Counted from the first letter of the stretch, positions 8,783 through 17,619 are shown. The stretch is DNA of 32,173 bases from an uncultured Hyphomicrobiales bacterium (GCA_903931945.1 CAIZEI010000130.1:1-32173); one strand, 5' to 3'. A program made the numbers and translations. Notes: generated by a model not told the origin, from the sequence alone.

Positions 8783-9529
8783 TCAACCCCTGTGTCCGAG
8801 ATAGGCGGCTTTGACCAGCGGATCAGCGCGGATCGTGTCGGCGGTTCCGCTTGCTATCACAGCGCCGGCGACCAGGACGCTGACGCGATCCGCCAAAGCA
8901 AACACCGCGTCCATGTCATGTTCGACGATCAGGATGGCGTAACTGGATTTGAGATTGGCCAGAATACGCGTCATGCGCTGGCCATCCTGCCTCCCCATGC
9001 CAGCCATCGGTTCATCCAGCAGGAGCAGTTTGGGCTTCATGGCGAGCGCCATTGCGAGTTCAAGTTGCCGGCGCTCGCCATGCGACAGGTCCTGCGCGAT
9101 GACGGAGGCGCGATTGTCCAGACCAATCGTCTTCAGAGCGTCCAGAGCAGGCGCCGTCAGCGCGGGATCGTTGGCGGCCTCTTTCCAGAAACGAAATCCA
9201 TGCGGTTCGCGCGCCTGCGCCGCCAATGCGACATTGGCCAGCGCCGTGAATTCCGGAAATACGGATGTGATCTGAAAGGATCGCGCAATGCCGAGACGAG
9301 CGCGGCGGTGCGGCGGCTCGTGGGTGATATCAGCCCCGTTAAAAGAAATCGCGCCGCTGTCCGGTCGCAACTCACCCTGCAATTGCGCAATCAATGTGGT
9401 TTTCCCCGCGCCATTGGGTCCGATCAGCGCATGTGTCTCTCCAGGCTGCACATCCAGCGACAGATTGCTGGTCGCCACAAGCCCGCCGAAGCGCTTGTTC
9501 AGTTCACTGACGGCAAGAAGGGAGGGCAT
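8783..9529 (-). CDS. livG: Branched-chain amino acid-type ABC transporter ATPase (LivG)
   Basis: A 248-residue ATPase partner of LivF. It shows Walker A GPNGAGKT (residues 37-44), the signature as LSHGE instead of LSGGE (148-152), Walker B LLLLDE (168-173) and the switch His in IVEHDMD. LivG proteins often carry LSHGE or LSYGE, so this is normal. The reading frame stays open far upstream inside livM, but the family N-terminus begins at ATG 9529, which overlaps the livM stop (TGATG) and has a run of G just before it. With LivF it should form a heterodimer on the LivH-LivM permease. Confidence 0.95.
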   Translation of the reverse strand: MPSLLAVSELNKRFGGLVATSNLSLDVQPGETHALIGPNGAGKTTLIAQLQGELRPDSGAISFNGADITHEPPHRRARLGIARSFQITSVFPEFTALANVALAAQAREPHGFRFWKEAANDPALTAPALDALKTIGLDNRASVIAQDLSHGERRQLELAMALAMKPKLLLLDEPMAGMGRQDGQRMTRILANLKSSYAILIVEHDMDAVFALADRVSVLVAGAVIASGTADTIRADPLVKAAYLGHRG

Positions 9530-10554
9530 CAACGCCCCCCGCCAGTTGGCCGCGCGAGGCTGCCGCCCATCAGATCGATGAGGCCGCCGCGCAGGAAAAC
9601 GACAATCAGAATCACAACAACGCCGAACGGCGCTTGCCAGAATTGCGTCCAGGCGGGCAGGAACGCCTCCAGCAGGACAAAAACCACGGCGCCGAGGACA
9701 GGTCCCCAGACCCGGCCCGTTCCGCCCAGCACGGCCATGACGATGTAATCGCCCGAGCGGTCCCAGGACAGTTCCGACGGGCTGACAAATTGCTGGCCTG
9801 AAGCCCATAAAGCGCCGGCCAGCCCCGCCGCAGCGCCCGAAATGGCCAGAGCCGCCAGCTTGTAGCGCAAGGGTGGAATTCCGATCGCTGTCACGCGGCG
9901 CTCATTTTGCGCGCAGGCCTGCAGGATCGTTCCGAACCGGCTGGCGACGACGCGCGAGAAGAAGAACAGCTCCGCGCAGAGGGCGACCAGGGCCACGTAA
10001 TAGAATGTCGCGCGCCTGGAGATATCGAAGCCGGCCAGCGTGAGATTCGACAGAATCTGCAAACCGTCGTCGCCGCCATATTGTTGCAGGGCGACAAAGA
10101 AATAATACAGCATCTGGTTGAACGCCAGCGTGATCATGATGAAATAGGCGCCGCTTGTGCGCAAGGCCACGATGCCCGTCAGCGCCGCGCCGAGCCCCGC
10201 CGCCAGCATCGCAACAGGGATCAGGATCGCAAGATCGCTGGTGCCTGGGAAAACGCCGAGAAATTTCGATCCGTCGTAATCATGGAACGCCATGATGGCG
10301 ACCGCATAGGCGCCGATCCCCGCCAGTCCGCCGTGCATCAGACTGACCAGACCGCCAAAGCCCAGCACAAAATTCAGCGCAACCGCCGCCATCGCAAAAA
10401 TGACCGCGCGGGTGAACAGGCGGACGAGAAAGGGGTTGTCGAGCGCATTCGACAGCGTGGGCGCAAATGCAAGCAGCGCCAGAATCAGCAGGATTGGCCA
10501 TGAAACACGGAGCATGACGGACAGACCGCCGGGTTTTGCGATTGTGTCAGCCAT
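9529..10554 (-). CDS. livM: Branched-chain amino acid-type ABC permease (LivM)
   Basis: A 341-residue inner-membrane permease with many hydrophobic segments from about residue 12 to 320. The family core around GFGGLVSLMHGGLAGIGAYA is visible (about residues 65-84), equivalent to the conserved GxxGxxSLGHxxFxGxGAY block of LivM. A second conserved block, SGAAAGLAGALWA, lies in the C-terminal half. The length fits LivM. ATG 10554 overlaps the end of livH by eight bases, which fits coupled translation. It pairs with LivH to form the transmembrane pathway. Confidence 0.95.
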   Translation of the reverse strand: MADTIAKPGGLSVMLRVSWPILLILALLAFAPTLSNALDNPFLVRLFTRAVIFAMAAVALNFVLGFGGLVSLMHGGLAGIGAYAVAIMAFHDYDGSKFLGVFPGTSDLAILIPVAMLAAGLGAALTGIVALRTSGAYFIMITLAFNQMLYYFFVALQQYGGDDGLQILSNLTLAGFDISRRATFYYVALVALCAELFFFSRVVASRFGTILQACAQNERRVTAIGIPPLRYKLAALAISGAAAGLAGALWASGQQFVSPSELSWDRSGDYIVMAVLGGTGRVWGPVLGAVVFVLLEAFLPAWTQFWQAPFGVVVILIVVFLRGGLIDLMGGSLARPTGGGR

Positions 10555-11419
10555 GGACGGGGAACAATCCCTTCGGGCGCCATGCGAGGATCGCCGCCAT
10601 CAGCATGAAGATCGCCATACTGCCAAGAGCAGGCGGCAACAGGACGCGACCGAATGTGTCGCCGACGCCGATCATCAGCGCGGCCACAAATGCGCCGCGG
10701 ATCGAGCCGATGCCGCCGATGACCGTCACGACAAGCGCGAGAATCAGGATGGGTTCTCCCATGCCAACCTGAACCGCCGTAATGGGGCCGGCCATCAGAC
10801 CGGCGAGACCCGCCAGACCGGCGCCCGCCGAAAATACGAGAGAAAAGACAAGCTCCACATCGACGCCCAGCGCTGAGGCCATCGGTCTGTTGCTGGCGCC
10901 CGCCCTGATCCACATGCCGATCCGCGTGTGGGAAACAACAAAATATAGTCCAAGCGCGACGAGCGCGCCGACGCCCAGGATCGCAAGACGGAAGGCGGGG
11001 TAATCGACGCCGCCAAAAAGATGCACCGAACCAGCCAGAGCCTCGGGCGGCGCCAGCGGCACAGGCACAACGCCCCAGATCAAGCGGACAGCGTCGTTGA
11101 AAACCAGAATCAGCCCGAACGTCACCAGCACCTGATCGAGATGCGAACGGGCGTAAAACTGGCGCAGGACGGCCCGTTCGACCACGCCGCCAACGAGGGC
11201 TGTCAGTGCGACCGCGATGGGAACCGCGAGCAAAAAGCTGCCGCTTATCTGGAATACCGTCGCCGCGAAAAAAGCCCCGGCCATATAGAGCGAACCATGG
11301 GCCAGATTGATCAAATTCATGATGCCGAAGACCAGCGTCAGCCCGGCCGCCATCAAAAACAGCATCACCCCGAGCTGCACGCCGTTCAGCAATTGCTCAA
11401 TGAAAAGACTGAACGTCAT
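10547..11419 (-). CDS. livH: Branched-chain amino acid-type ABC permease (LivH)
   Basis: A 290-residue permease. The N-terminal LLNGVQLGVMLFLMAAGLTLVFGIMNLINLAHG stretch, seen here from residue 8 on, is the hallmark of LivH, and about eight membrane helices follow. An upstream in-frame start at 11500 would add 27 non-hydrophobic residues inside the livK end, so ATG 11419 is preferred. The gap to livK is 37 bases. No oddities are seen. Confidence 0.95.
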   Translation of the reverse strand: MTFSLFIEQLLNGVQLGVMLFLMAAGLTLVFGIMNLINLAHGSLYMAGAFFAATVFQISGSFLLAVPIAVALTALVGGVVERAVLRQFYARSHLDQVLVTFGLILVFNDAVRLIWGVVPVPLAPPEALAGSVHLFGGVDYPAFRLAILGVGALVALGLYFVVSHTRIGMWIRAGASNRPMASALGVDVELVFSLVFSAGAGLAGLAGLMAGPITAVQVGMGEPILILALVVTVIGGIGSIRGAFVAALMIGVGDTFGRVLLPPALGSMAIFMLMAAILAWRPKGLFPVHG

Positions 11420-11456
11420 GCGCGGCCTGCCCGTCGCGGGCGTTGCAGCGACGCAA

Positions 11457-12647
11457 TCACTGCGCCGGCATCGCGCAGTCGCCGGAATAGGCGTCTGCAA
11501 GATCGCTCATGATCTTTTCGCGCAGAGACGAGACCAGGCGGCCTTTGGAATCCTTTTCCACCTGGACAAGGTAATAGTCCTGAATGGGGAAGTGGTTCGT
11601 GTTGAATTTGAAATGGCCGCGCACGGAGTCGAATTTCACGTTTTCCAGCGCCTTGCGGAATGCGGCCTTGTCATCAATCTTGCCGCCAACCGCATCGACC
11701 GCCGACTGGAGGATATGGCCGGTGTCGTAGGCCTGCGCAGCGTATTGCGAGGGAATGCGGTTGTATGCGGCCTCAAAGTCAGCCGCGAACTTTTTGCTGG
11801 CGGCGTTGTCGAGAAATTCGCTCCACATGGCGCCGGTGTACATGCCAACAGCGGCGTCGCCGATCGCGCCGAGCGTTGTCTGATCGACCGTGCCAGGTCC
11901 GGTGTAAAGCGGTATCTGGCTCATCAAGCCGGCCTGCGCATATTGCTTGACAAAATTGATGCCCATGCCGCCCGGATAGAACATCACGACGGCATCGGGT
12001 TTGGCGGCGCGCAACTGGGCGATTTCAGCCGAATAATCAAGCTGGCCCATGGCGGTGAAGACCTCCGATTGCATCGGTTCGCCAAAATAGCGTTTGAACC
12101 CGGTCAGCATGTCCTTGCCTGCGGGATAATTCGGGGCAAGAAAGTAAATCTTTTTCAAGCCCTTTTCCTTGAGGTACTTCCCGAGCCCTTCAAAATTATT
12201 GTCATTCTGGAAACCGACCGAAAACAGATGCGCATTGCATTGTTTGCCCGCAAGCTGCGAGGGGCCCGCGTTCGGGCTGATGTAGAATTTGCCCGAATCC
12301 ATGATTGGCTTGACGACCGCCAGCAGCACATTCGAAAAATTGATGCCGGTGAGGATATCGACCTTGTCGCTATCAAGCATTTTATCGACGACCTGTCGGC
12401 CAACGTCCGGCTTGACCTGATCGTCGCCCGTGACGACCTGCACCGGGCGGCCGCCCATTGTGTTGCCGCCATCCTTCAAAGCCAGATTGAATGCGTCAAG
12501 CAGATCGCGACCGATGACGCCCTCGGGTCCCGATAATGAGGTGACAAAGCCGATCTTGAGAGGCGCCTGCGCCTGCGCCGGAATGGTCGCCAACAGAGCC
12601 GAAGTTGCAGCGCCGGCAAAAGCAATCGCGCGAATCGTCAATTTCAT
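11457..12647 (-). CDS. ABC transporter periplasmic substrate-binding protein (LivK-like)
   Basis: A 396-residue periplasmic binding protein of the LIV/aliphatic amide type (Peripla_BP_6). The signal peptide spans about residues 1-26 (cleavage after AQA). The mature start APLKIGFVTSLSGPEGVIGRD is the usual first strand and ligand-loop region. An ISPNAGPSQLAGKQCN segment and a GMYTGAMWSEFLDN segment match this type of binding protein. ATG 12647 is chosen because GGAGGGG lies just upstream and a signal peptide begins there. It is the first gene of the transporter operon. Binding proteins of this subgroup often serve aromatic or aliphatic carboxylates; the ligand here is not readable from sequence. 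Confidence 0.92.
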   Translation of the reverse strand: MKLTIRAIAFAGAATSALLATIPAQAQAPLKIGFVTSLSGPEGVIGRDLLDAFNLALKDGGNTMGGRPVQVVTGDDQVKPDVGRQVVDKMLDSDKVDILTGINFSNVLLAVVKPIMDSGKFYISPNAGPSQLAGKQCNAHLFSVGFQNDNNFEGLGKYLKEKGLKKIYFLAPNYPAGKDMLTGFKRYFGEPMQSEVFTAMGQLDYSAEIAQLRAAKPDAVVMFYPGGMGINFVKQYAQAGLMSQIPLYTGPGTVDQTTLGAIGDAAVGMYTGAMWSEFLDNAASKKFAADFEAAYNRIPSQYAAQAYDTGHILQSAVDAVGGKIDDKAAFRKALENVKFDSVRGHFKFNTNHFPIQDYYLVQVEKDSKGRLVSSLREKIMSDLADAYSGDCAMPAQ

Positions 12648-12773
12648 GGACCCCTCCAGAATTCCAGGCGTTTCCCAACTGGCAGAACCCGTTCCCCCGG
12701 GGACTGTCTTCCAGTTCATTATTGCAAATCAGAGGCGCCAAGTCATCCGCGTTTGCAACGTCGCCTCGCCAGA

Positions 12774-13781
12774 CTATTTGATGAGGGCGGCGACCCTGTC
12801 GATCACATCGCGCGGCGTCGCATAAAGCGCATTCACCAGGTCCTGCAAATGCGCGCCGCTCGCCGGGTCCGCCGTCAGTTTCAGCCGCGCGGCTTCGGCC
12901 AGAAACTCCGGATCGGCCATGGTTTGATCGAACGCCTGCCGGAGTTCGCGCGCGCGTTCCGCCGGAATGCCGGGCGGGGCGATAAACGGGCGACCAATGC
13001 CTTCGCCGGAATATAAAAAGGCCAGCGCGCGACGATCGTCGTCCGATTTGGCAAGGTCGGGAATGAAGGGCGTATCCTTCAGCGCGGGCAGCGGCTTCTC
13101 GCCGCCCTGCAGGATGACGCGCAGTCGGCCATCGGCAATCCAGTCGGCATGTCTGGCGGTCACGCTGTCATAGCTCTCGCACATGCCTTCGACCTCGCCG
13201 CGCTCCATGGCAAGAAAAATATCCGCCGACGCATTGAAGCCGCTGACGAGCCTGAATTTCATGCCCAGCAGCCGCGACAAAGCCAGTGGATAATCATGCG
13301 AGGAGCCGCCAGCGCCGACATCGCCGACAATCAGTTCGTGCGTTTGCAAATCTGCCGCCGTCACAACCTTTGACGTGTGATCAGCAACGCAGACCGCGTG
13401 TTCGACAGCCGGCGTGCCGATCCAGGTGAATTTGGACGCATCGTAGCGGGCGCCGGCCGCGCCCGTCAGCGGCCCCAATGCGGCGTCCCGCGCGATGATC
13501 GCAAGGCTCGTCCCGTCTTTGGGCGCCTGCGAGTAGATATAGCTTGCGGCGGTAAAACTGCCTGCGCCGGGCATGTTGCGCACGGCGATTGCGGGCTGGC
13601 CGGGCAGACGTTTGCCCCAGAAACGCGACAGCGCGCGCGCCCACAGATCATAGCCGCCGCCAACGCCAAAGCCGACCACGAGGTCAATGGTTTTGCCCTG
13701 ATAGAACGGCGCCTGCGCCTGCGCGGCGGCGCCATGGAACAGGACTATGACGGTCAGTCCCGCCCAAAGTTCGCGCCTCAA
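12774..13781 (-). CDS. Bug/TctC-type periplasmic solute-binding protein
   Basis: A 335-residue member of the Bug family (tripartite tricarboxylate transporter receptor, TctC). It has a signal peptide (residues 1 to about 24, ending AQAQA) and the mature FYQGKTIDLVVGFGVGGGYD stretch, a divergent form of the usual P-loop-like GG segment. Further on are a NMPGAGSFTAASYIYSQAPKDG region and a C-terminal helix bundle. The start is TTG 13781, overlapping the stop of the HtrA-like gene as TTGA; the longer open frame upstream runs antisense-like through that gene and looks artificial. No TctA or TctB membrane gene is nearby, so this is an orphan receptor. It lies 126 bases upstream of livK on the same strand. 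The ligand is unknown, probably a carboxylate. Confidence 0.85.
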   Translation of the reverse strand: MRRELWAGLTVIVLFHGAAAQAQAPFYQGKTIDLVVGFGVGGGYDLWARALSRFWGKRLPGQPAIAVRNMPGAGSFTAASYIYSQAPKDGTSLAIIARDAALGPLTGAAGARYDASKFTWIGTPAVEHAVCVADHTSKVVTAADLQTHELIVGDVGAGGSSHDYPLALSRLLGMKFRLVSGFNASADIFLAMERGEVEGMCESYDSVTARHADWIADGRLRVILQGGEKPLPALKDTPFIPDLAKSDDDRRALAFLYSGEGIGRPFIAPPGIPAERARELRQAFDQTMADPEFLAEAARLKLTADPASGAHLQDLVNALYATPRDVIDRVAALIK

Positions 13782-14749
13782 TGGAGCATGGGCGCGCTCG
13801 CCACCCTGCTGCGATCGGCTGTCTTGACCGACACCTCGATTTTCCGTCCATCGCGTACGACGGTCAGCGGCGCTTCGACGCCCGCCGGGCCAAGCGCCCA
13901 CAAGCGTTTGTAAAAAGCCGCAAGATCGACCACCGGCGCGCCGCCCACCGACACGACAACATCGCCAACCCGCAAATTGGCCTTTTTGCTCGGGCCGCGA
14001 TCGACAATCCCCATCAGCACAACGCGGTTTTGCGTCTCCGTGGCGTAAACGCCGAGCCATGGCCGGGGAGGAGACTTGCTCTGACCTGTCGTCAACAGAT
14101 CGTCCATCACGGCTTTGAACGCATTGATCGGGACGCTCATGTTGATGTTTTCCCCGCCGCTTTTTCCCTTGGTCTGTTCAATCTGCAAGGAGCCGATGCC
14201 AACCAGTTCGCCTTTTGGATCGATGATGGCTGTGCCGCCCCAGTTCGGGTGCGCAGGGCCGCTGAAAATGGCGTTGTCGATCAGATATTCCCAATAGCCG
14301 GCAAATTGTTGCCGGGCGACGACATGCGCGGCGACCGAGCGGGTGCGCCCGCCGCCGCCGGCGACGACAATCTCCTCGCCGATCAGCGCGGTATCCGAAT
14401 TGCCAAGCCGCAGGGCTGGCAGGTTGAGAGGCCCCAGCGCGCGCACCAGCGCAAAGCCCGTTGCATTGTCAATGCCGATGACATCGCCTGGCGCGACCCT
14501 GCCGTCCGCCGCGCGCAGCCAGATGGAGCTCGCCTCATTGACGAGATAGCCAATGGTCAGGATCAGTCCCTCGCCGATCACCACAGCGCTGCCCGCGCGT
14601 TCCGTGCCGAGCGTGGTTGCAGAGAAAGCTGTGTCCGGCACGACCGACGAAATCAGAACAACGCTCGACAGCGCGCGTTCGAGATCGAACTCATATTCAT
14701 CGGCCTTCGGCTGTTGGGCGCTGGGCACCTTCCAGTCGCTGAAGGACAT
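13778..14749 (-). CDS. HtrA-like (S1C/PDZ) protein lacking the catalytic triad
   Basis: A 323-residue protein with a chymotrypsin-like fold of HtrA type (about residues 28-220) and a C-terminal PDZ domain (about 230-310, starting PRPWLGVYA). When aligned by eye to HtrA motifs, all three catalytic positions are changed. The His of TNxHVV becomes Tyr68 in LTIGYLV; the Asp of DxxTDxA becomes Gly98 in DNATGFA; the Ser of GNSGG becomes Trp170 in PNWGG. The fold's glycines remain, so this is probably a pseudoprotease used for binding rather than cleavage. There is no signal peptide, so a cytoplasmic site is likely. ATG 14749 has CAGGAG upstream and gives the MSFSDWKVP start. Its stop overlaps the start of the Bug gene, suggesting joint expression. 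Confidence 0.82.
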   Translation of the reverse strand: MSFSDWKVPSAQQPKADEYEFDLERALSSVVLISSVVPDTAFSATTLGTERAGSAVVIGEGLILTIGYLVNEASSIWLRAADGRVAPGDVIGIDNATGFALVRALGPLNLPALRLGNSDTALIGEEIVVAGGGGRTRSVAAHVVARQQFAGYWEYLIDNAIFSGPAHPNWGGTAIIDPKGELVGIGSLQIEQTKGKSGGENINMSVPINAFKAVMDDLLTTGQSKSPPRPWLGVYATETQNRVVLMGIVDRGPSKKANLRVGDVVVSVGGAPVVDLAAFYKRLWALGPAGVEAPLTVVRDGRKIEVSVKTADRSRVASAPMLH

Positions 14750-14847
14750 ATTTGACTCCTGACCGCAGGCCGGGAACTGGCCAGCCGCTATCATAGAGCC
14801 GCGGCGACGCCCCCGACAAGCCGTTTTGCAGGCGCGCTAGGCCTGCT

Positions 14848-15768
14848 TCACGCATGGCTCGCCAGCCGCATCTGCGCTTTCACGTCCTCAAGGATGGCGT
14901 GCGCGACGCCGCTTTGCATTCTGGCGATGTCGTCCTGATATTTCAGCAGCACCCCCAGCGTATCGGAGACATGCTCGGGGTCGAGCGCCACCGCGTCGAG
15001 TTCCGTCAACGCCGCAGCCCAGTCCAGCGTTTCGGCGACGCCCGGCTGTTTGAAAAGATCTTCCTTGCGCAGCCGTTGCACAAAGGCGACGATCTCGGCG
15101 CTCAGCCGCTGCGGCGTGCGCGGCGCCTTGGCGCGCAGGATCGCCAGTTCGCGCGTCGCGTCGGGATAATCAATCCAGTGATAGAGGCAACGACGCTTCA
15201 GCGCATCGTGAATTTCGCGCGTGCGGTTGGAAGTCAGAATAACAATCGGCGGGCTTGCGGCCCTGATCGTCCCCAGTTCGGGAATCGTCACCTGAAAATC
15301 CGAGAGAACCTCCAGCAAAAAGGCTTCGAAAGCTTCGTCCGTGCGGTCGAGTTCGTCAATCAGCAGCACGGGCGGGCCGCCGGGCGCGGGCTCCAGCGCG
15401 CGCAGAAGCGCCCGTTTGACGAGATAGCGCTCTGAAAAAACATCATGCTCCAGCCGCTCCCGATCGGTCTGCCCGGACGCTTCGGCCAGACGAATGGCCA
15501 TCATCTGGCTGGCGTAATTCCATTCATAGACCGCCGACGCAATATCGAGCCCCTCGTAACATTGCAGGCGGATGAGTTCGCGACCGAGACTGGCGGCCAG
15601 CACCTTGGCGATTTCGGTCTTGCCAACGCCTGCCTCGCCCTCCAGAAACAAGGGGCGCCCCATTTTGAGCGACAGGAACAGAACTGTCGCCAGCGAGCGG
15701 TCGGCGACGTAGTCGGCGCCGGCGAGCAGCGCCAGCATGTCGTCGATGGAGGCGGGAATGGCTGTCAC
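14848..15768 (-). CDS. MoxR-family AAA+ ATPase (CoxD-like)
   Basis: A 306-residue AAA+ ATPase. It shows Walker A GEAGVGKT (about residues 44-51), Walker B VLLIDE (134-139), sensor 1 LTSNRTRE (around Asn181) and a likely Arg finger in LKRRC. Members called CoxD help mature the metal centre of Mo-hydroxylases and act with a VWA partner (CoxE). A CoxE-like gene lies at 21333, in another operon. The open frame runs to 16134, but that part overlaps the opposite diguanylate cyclase gene and looks random. The best start is GTG 15768 (MTAIPASIDD), with GGGGACC upstream. Spacing of 98 bases to the HtrA-like gene suggests one operon. The family is firm; the client enzyme is inferred. Confidence 0.88.
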   Translation of the reverse strand: MTAIPASIDDMLALLAGADYVADRSLATVLFLSLKMGRPLFLEGEAGVGKTEIAKVLAASLGRELIRLQCYEGLDIASAVYEWNYASQMMAIRLAEASGQTDRERLEHDVFSERYLVKRALLRALEPAPGGPPVLLIDELDRTDEAFEAFLLEVLSDFQVTIPELGTIRAASPPIVILTSNRTREIHDALKRRCLYHWIDYPDATRELAILRAKAPRTPQRLSAEIVAFVQRLRKEDLFKQPGVAETLDWAAALTELDAVALDPEHVSDTLGVLLKYQDDIARMQSGVAHAILEDVKAQMRLASHA

Positions 15769-16079
15769 GTCGATGAGGTCCCCAATAGCGGCGCGCGAGC
15801 GTCCCGCGCGGCCAGATTTAACGCAATCGCCGGGGGAAGCAAAACGAGCGGCGGCGGCGAGTCCTTCGGCAAGGTTTTGGAACAGGCCCCGGACTGGCTT
15901 GACTGGCCATGGAGCGGCGCCACGCAGAGCGCGCAATGGCGCGAACGCTTCGCCCGGAATTGGAATGCGGCGCGGGATGCCGAGGTTCAAATGACCTCCC
16001 TGTGAAACAGTGATATCTACGAACTGTTTACATTCTGCTGGCGAGCGCGATAAACGCAAGTACGAGGCGGGGGCGTAAG
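15769..16079. promoter_or_regulatory. Divergent region between moxR-like and diguanylate cyclase genes
   Basis: A 311-base gap between two divergent starts. It holds the dyad listed at 16005-16029 and no other clear signal. The open frame of the ATPase continues through part of it, so its true start could be somewhat further upstream. Confidence 0.4.
16005..16029. promoter_or_regulatory. Inverted repeat, candidate operator upstream of the cyclase
   Basis: AAACAGT at 16005-16011 and ACTGTTT at 16023-16029 form a perfect 7-base dyad with an 11-base spacer, 51 bases before ATG 16080. Size and place suit a dimeric regulator site. It matches no consensus I know (it is not an FNR/FixK box), and chance cannot be excluded. 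Confidence 0.35.
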
Positions 16080-17471
16080 ATGACTTCAGACGCACGGGCG
16101 CAAACGCTCTGGACAAGCGCAATGCGGCAGGCAAGCCCCGAGACGCGGGCTCTCCTGTCGGGTTTGGTCAAAAAGCACGGCGCGCGGTTCGCCGACCTGT
16201 TCTATCAACATTTGCTCGAAGACGACGATGCCAAGACCCTTCTCAGTCAGGACGTGGTCAGCCGGCGACTGCACGCGGTTCTCAAAAAGTGGATCGAGGA
16301 TATTTTCTCGACCTGGGATCCCGAAAAGGTCCCCGAGCTCGTCGCATCCCAGCGCACTATTGGTGTTGTGCATGGACGTTCAAATATTCGCGTTGAACTG
16401 GTGCTGCACGGCGCGAGCCTGATCAAAAGCTCCATGACCCAGGCAATCCTCAACAGCGGCCAGGCCGATATGATCCGGATGGAAGCGATCATCGCCACAT
16501 ATACGTTGATCGACCTCGCAATCGGCGTCATGTCGGCTCAATATTCCAGCGTGTACGAACAAGCCGCGCGCAAGGACGAATCCTACAGAACGTTCGCGGC
16601 GACAATGAACGCCTCGCTTGAGCGCGAGCGCCAGCGCACGGCCCTGTTCGACTGGGAAAATCAATTCCTTCAGGGCACATTGATCGGGCGTTCGGAGGGC
16701 CGGTTGCCGGGCATTTGCGAATCGTCATTCGGTTTGTGGATACGCCACAAGGCGACGGCGCTTTTTCCGAACGACAGCGAACTGGTCGTCATCAACAGCT
16801 GCATGGAGCGGATTGACTCGCAACTGTTGCCCGCCTGCCAGCGGGAACTTGCCGCCCACGACGACTTGATCGATTTGCGTCGGCTGGCGGGGAAGGTTCT
16901 GGCCGAGGCAAAACAAATTCGCTTCCTGAGCGATACGCTTTTTGACAACCTGATTCACGTGGAAGCAGGACGCGACATCCTGACCCAGCTTCTGAACCGT
17001 CGGTTCATGACAACCATCCTCAGCCGGGAAATCGCGCTCAGTCGAATGTCCGGCAAGCCGTTCTCCCTGCTTCTCATCGACATTGATCATTTCAAGAAGA
17101 TCAACAACGAGCATGGCCATGACGCGGGCGACCGGGTTCTGCAACATGTCGCGAATATTCTTGTCAGCAATATCAGGAGCGGCGATTTTGTATTCCGGTT
17201 TGGAGGCGAGGAGTTCCTGATCATCTGCGTCGAGCTGTCGCCGGCCCAGTCGCTCAAGGTGGCGGAAAAGATACGCGGGGCGATCGAAGCCGAGTCCATT
17301 CCCGCCTCGCAGGGCGCGCGTCTGCGGGTGACTGTCAGCATCGGCGTGGCGCCTCATGACGGGCATCCCGATTATCAGCGACTCATCGATCGGGTGGACA
17401 GCGCCCTCTGCCTCGCCAGGGAGCAAGGCCGAAATCGGAGCGTGCTGGAGTCGGCTCCCCCTGCCGATTAG
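16080..17471 (+). CDS. Globin-coupled diguanylate cyclase (DosC/YddV-like)
   Basis: A 463-residue haem oxygen sensor joined to a c-di-GMP synthase. Residues about 10-160 are a globin-coupled sensor domain. His98 in GVVHGRSN aligns with the proximal haem ligand His98 of E. coli DosC, and Tyr42 in DLFYQHL matches its distal Tyr43. A middle helical region (about 180-290, with FGLWIRHK) matches the DosC linker domain. The GGDEF domain follows (about 295-460): GGEEF at 375-379 is an active form, LLIDIDHFKKIN supplies the metal-binding Asp, and RSGD at 366-369 is an intact product-inhibition I-site. Oxygen binding should tune cyclase activity. ATG 16080 follows a G-rich site. The gene is monocistronic, ending in a terminator, and no DosP phosphodiesterase gene is in the window. 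Confidence 0.93.
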   Translation: MTSDARAQTLWTSAMRQASPETRALLSGLVKKHGARFADLFYQHLLEDDDAKTLLSQDVVSRRLHAVLKKWIEDIFSTWDPEKVPELVASQRTIGVVHGRSNIRVELVLHGASLIKSSMTQAILNSGQADMIRMEAIIATYTLIDLAIGVMSAQYSSVYEQAARKDESYRTFAATMNASLERERQRTALFDWENQFLQGTLIGRSEGRLPGICESSFGLWIRHKATALFPNDSELVVINSCMERIDSQLLPACQRELAAHDDLIDLRRLAGKVLAEAKQIRFLSDTLFDNLIHVEAGRDILTQLLNRRFMTTILSREIALSRMSGKPFSLLLIDIDHFKKINNEHGHDAGDRVLQHVANILVSNIRSGDFVFRFGGEEFLIICVELSPAQSLKVAEKIRGAIEAESIPASQGARLRVTVSIGVAPHDGHPDYQRLIDRVDSALCLAREQGRNRSVLESAPPAD

Positions 17472-17619
17472 CTTCTCTGGCGCGGCGATTCCTCGCGTGA
17501 GCACCCCAGCCAATGTTTTCCCGGCTTTCAATTCGCCACAAGGGAATCAGTCTCCCCATCGAACATTTAACTCGCTGCAGCAGGCGGATCAGGGCGCAAT
17601 TGTCGAAAACAAACGCCTT

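Noticed and set aside
15769-16134. N-terminal extension of the MoxR-like ATPase to 16134
   Set aside because: The extra residues are Arg/Ala-rich without family similarity and overlap the divergent cyclase gene; GTG 15768 gives the family start.
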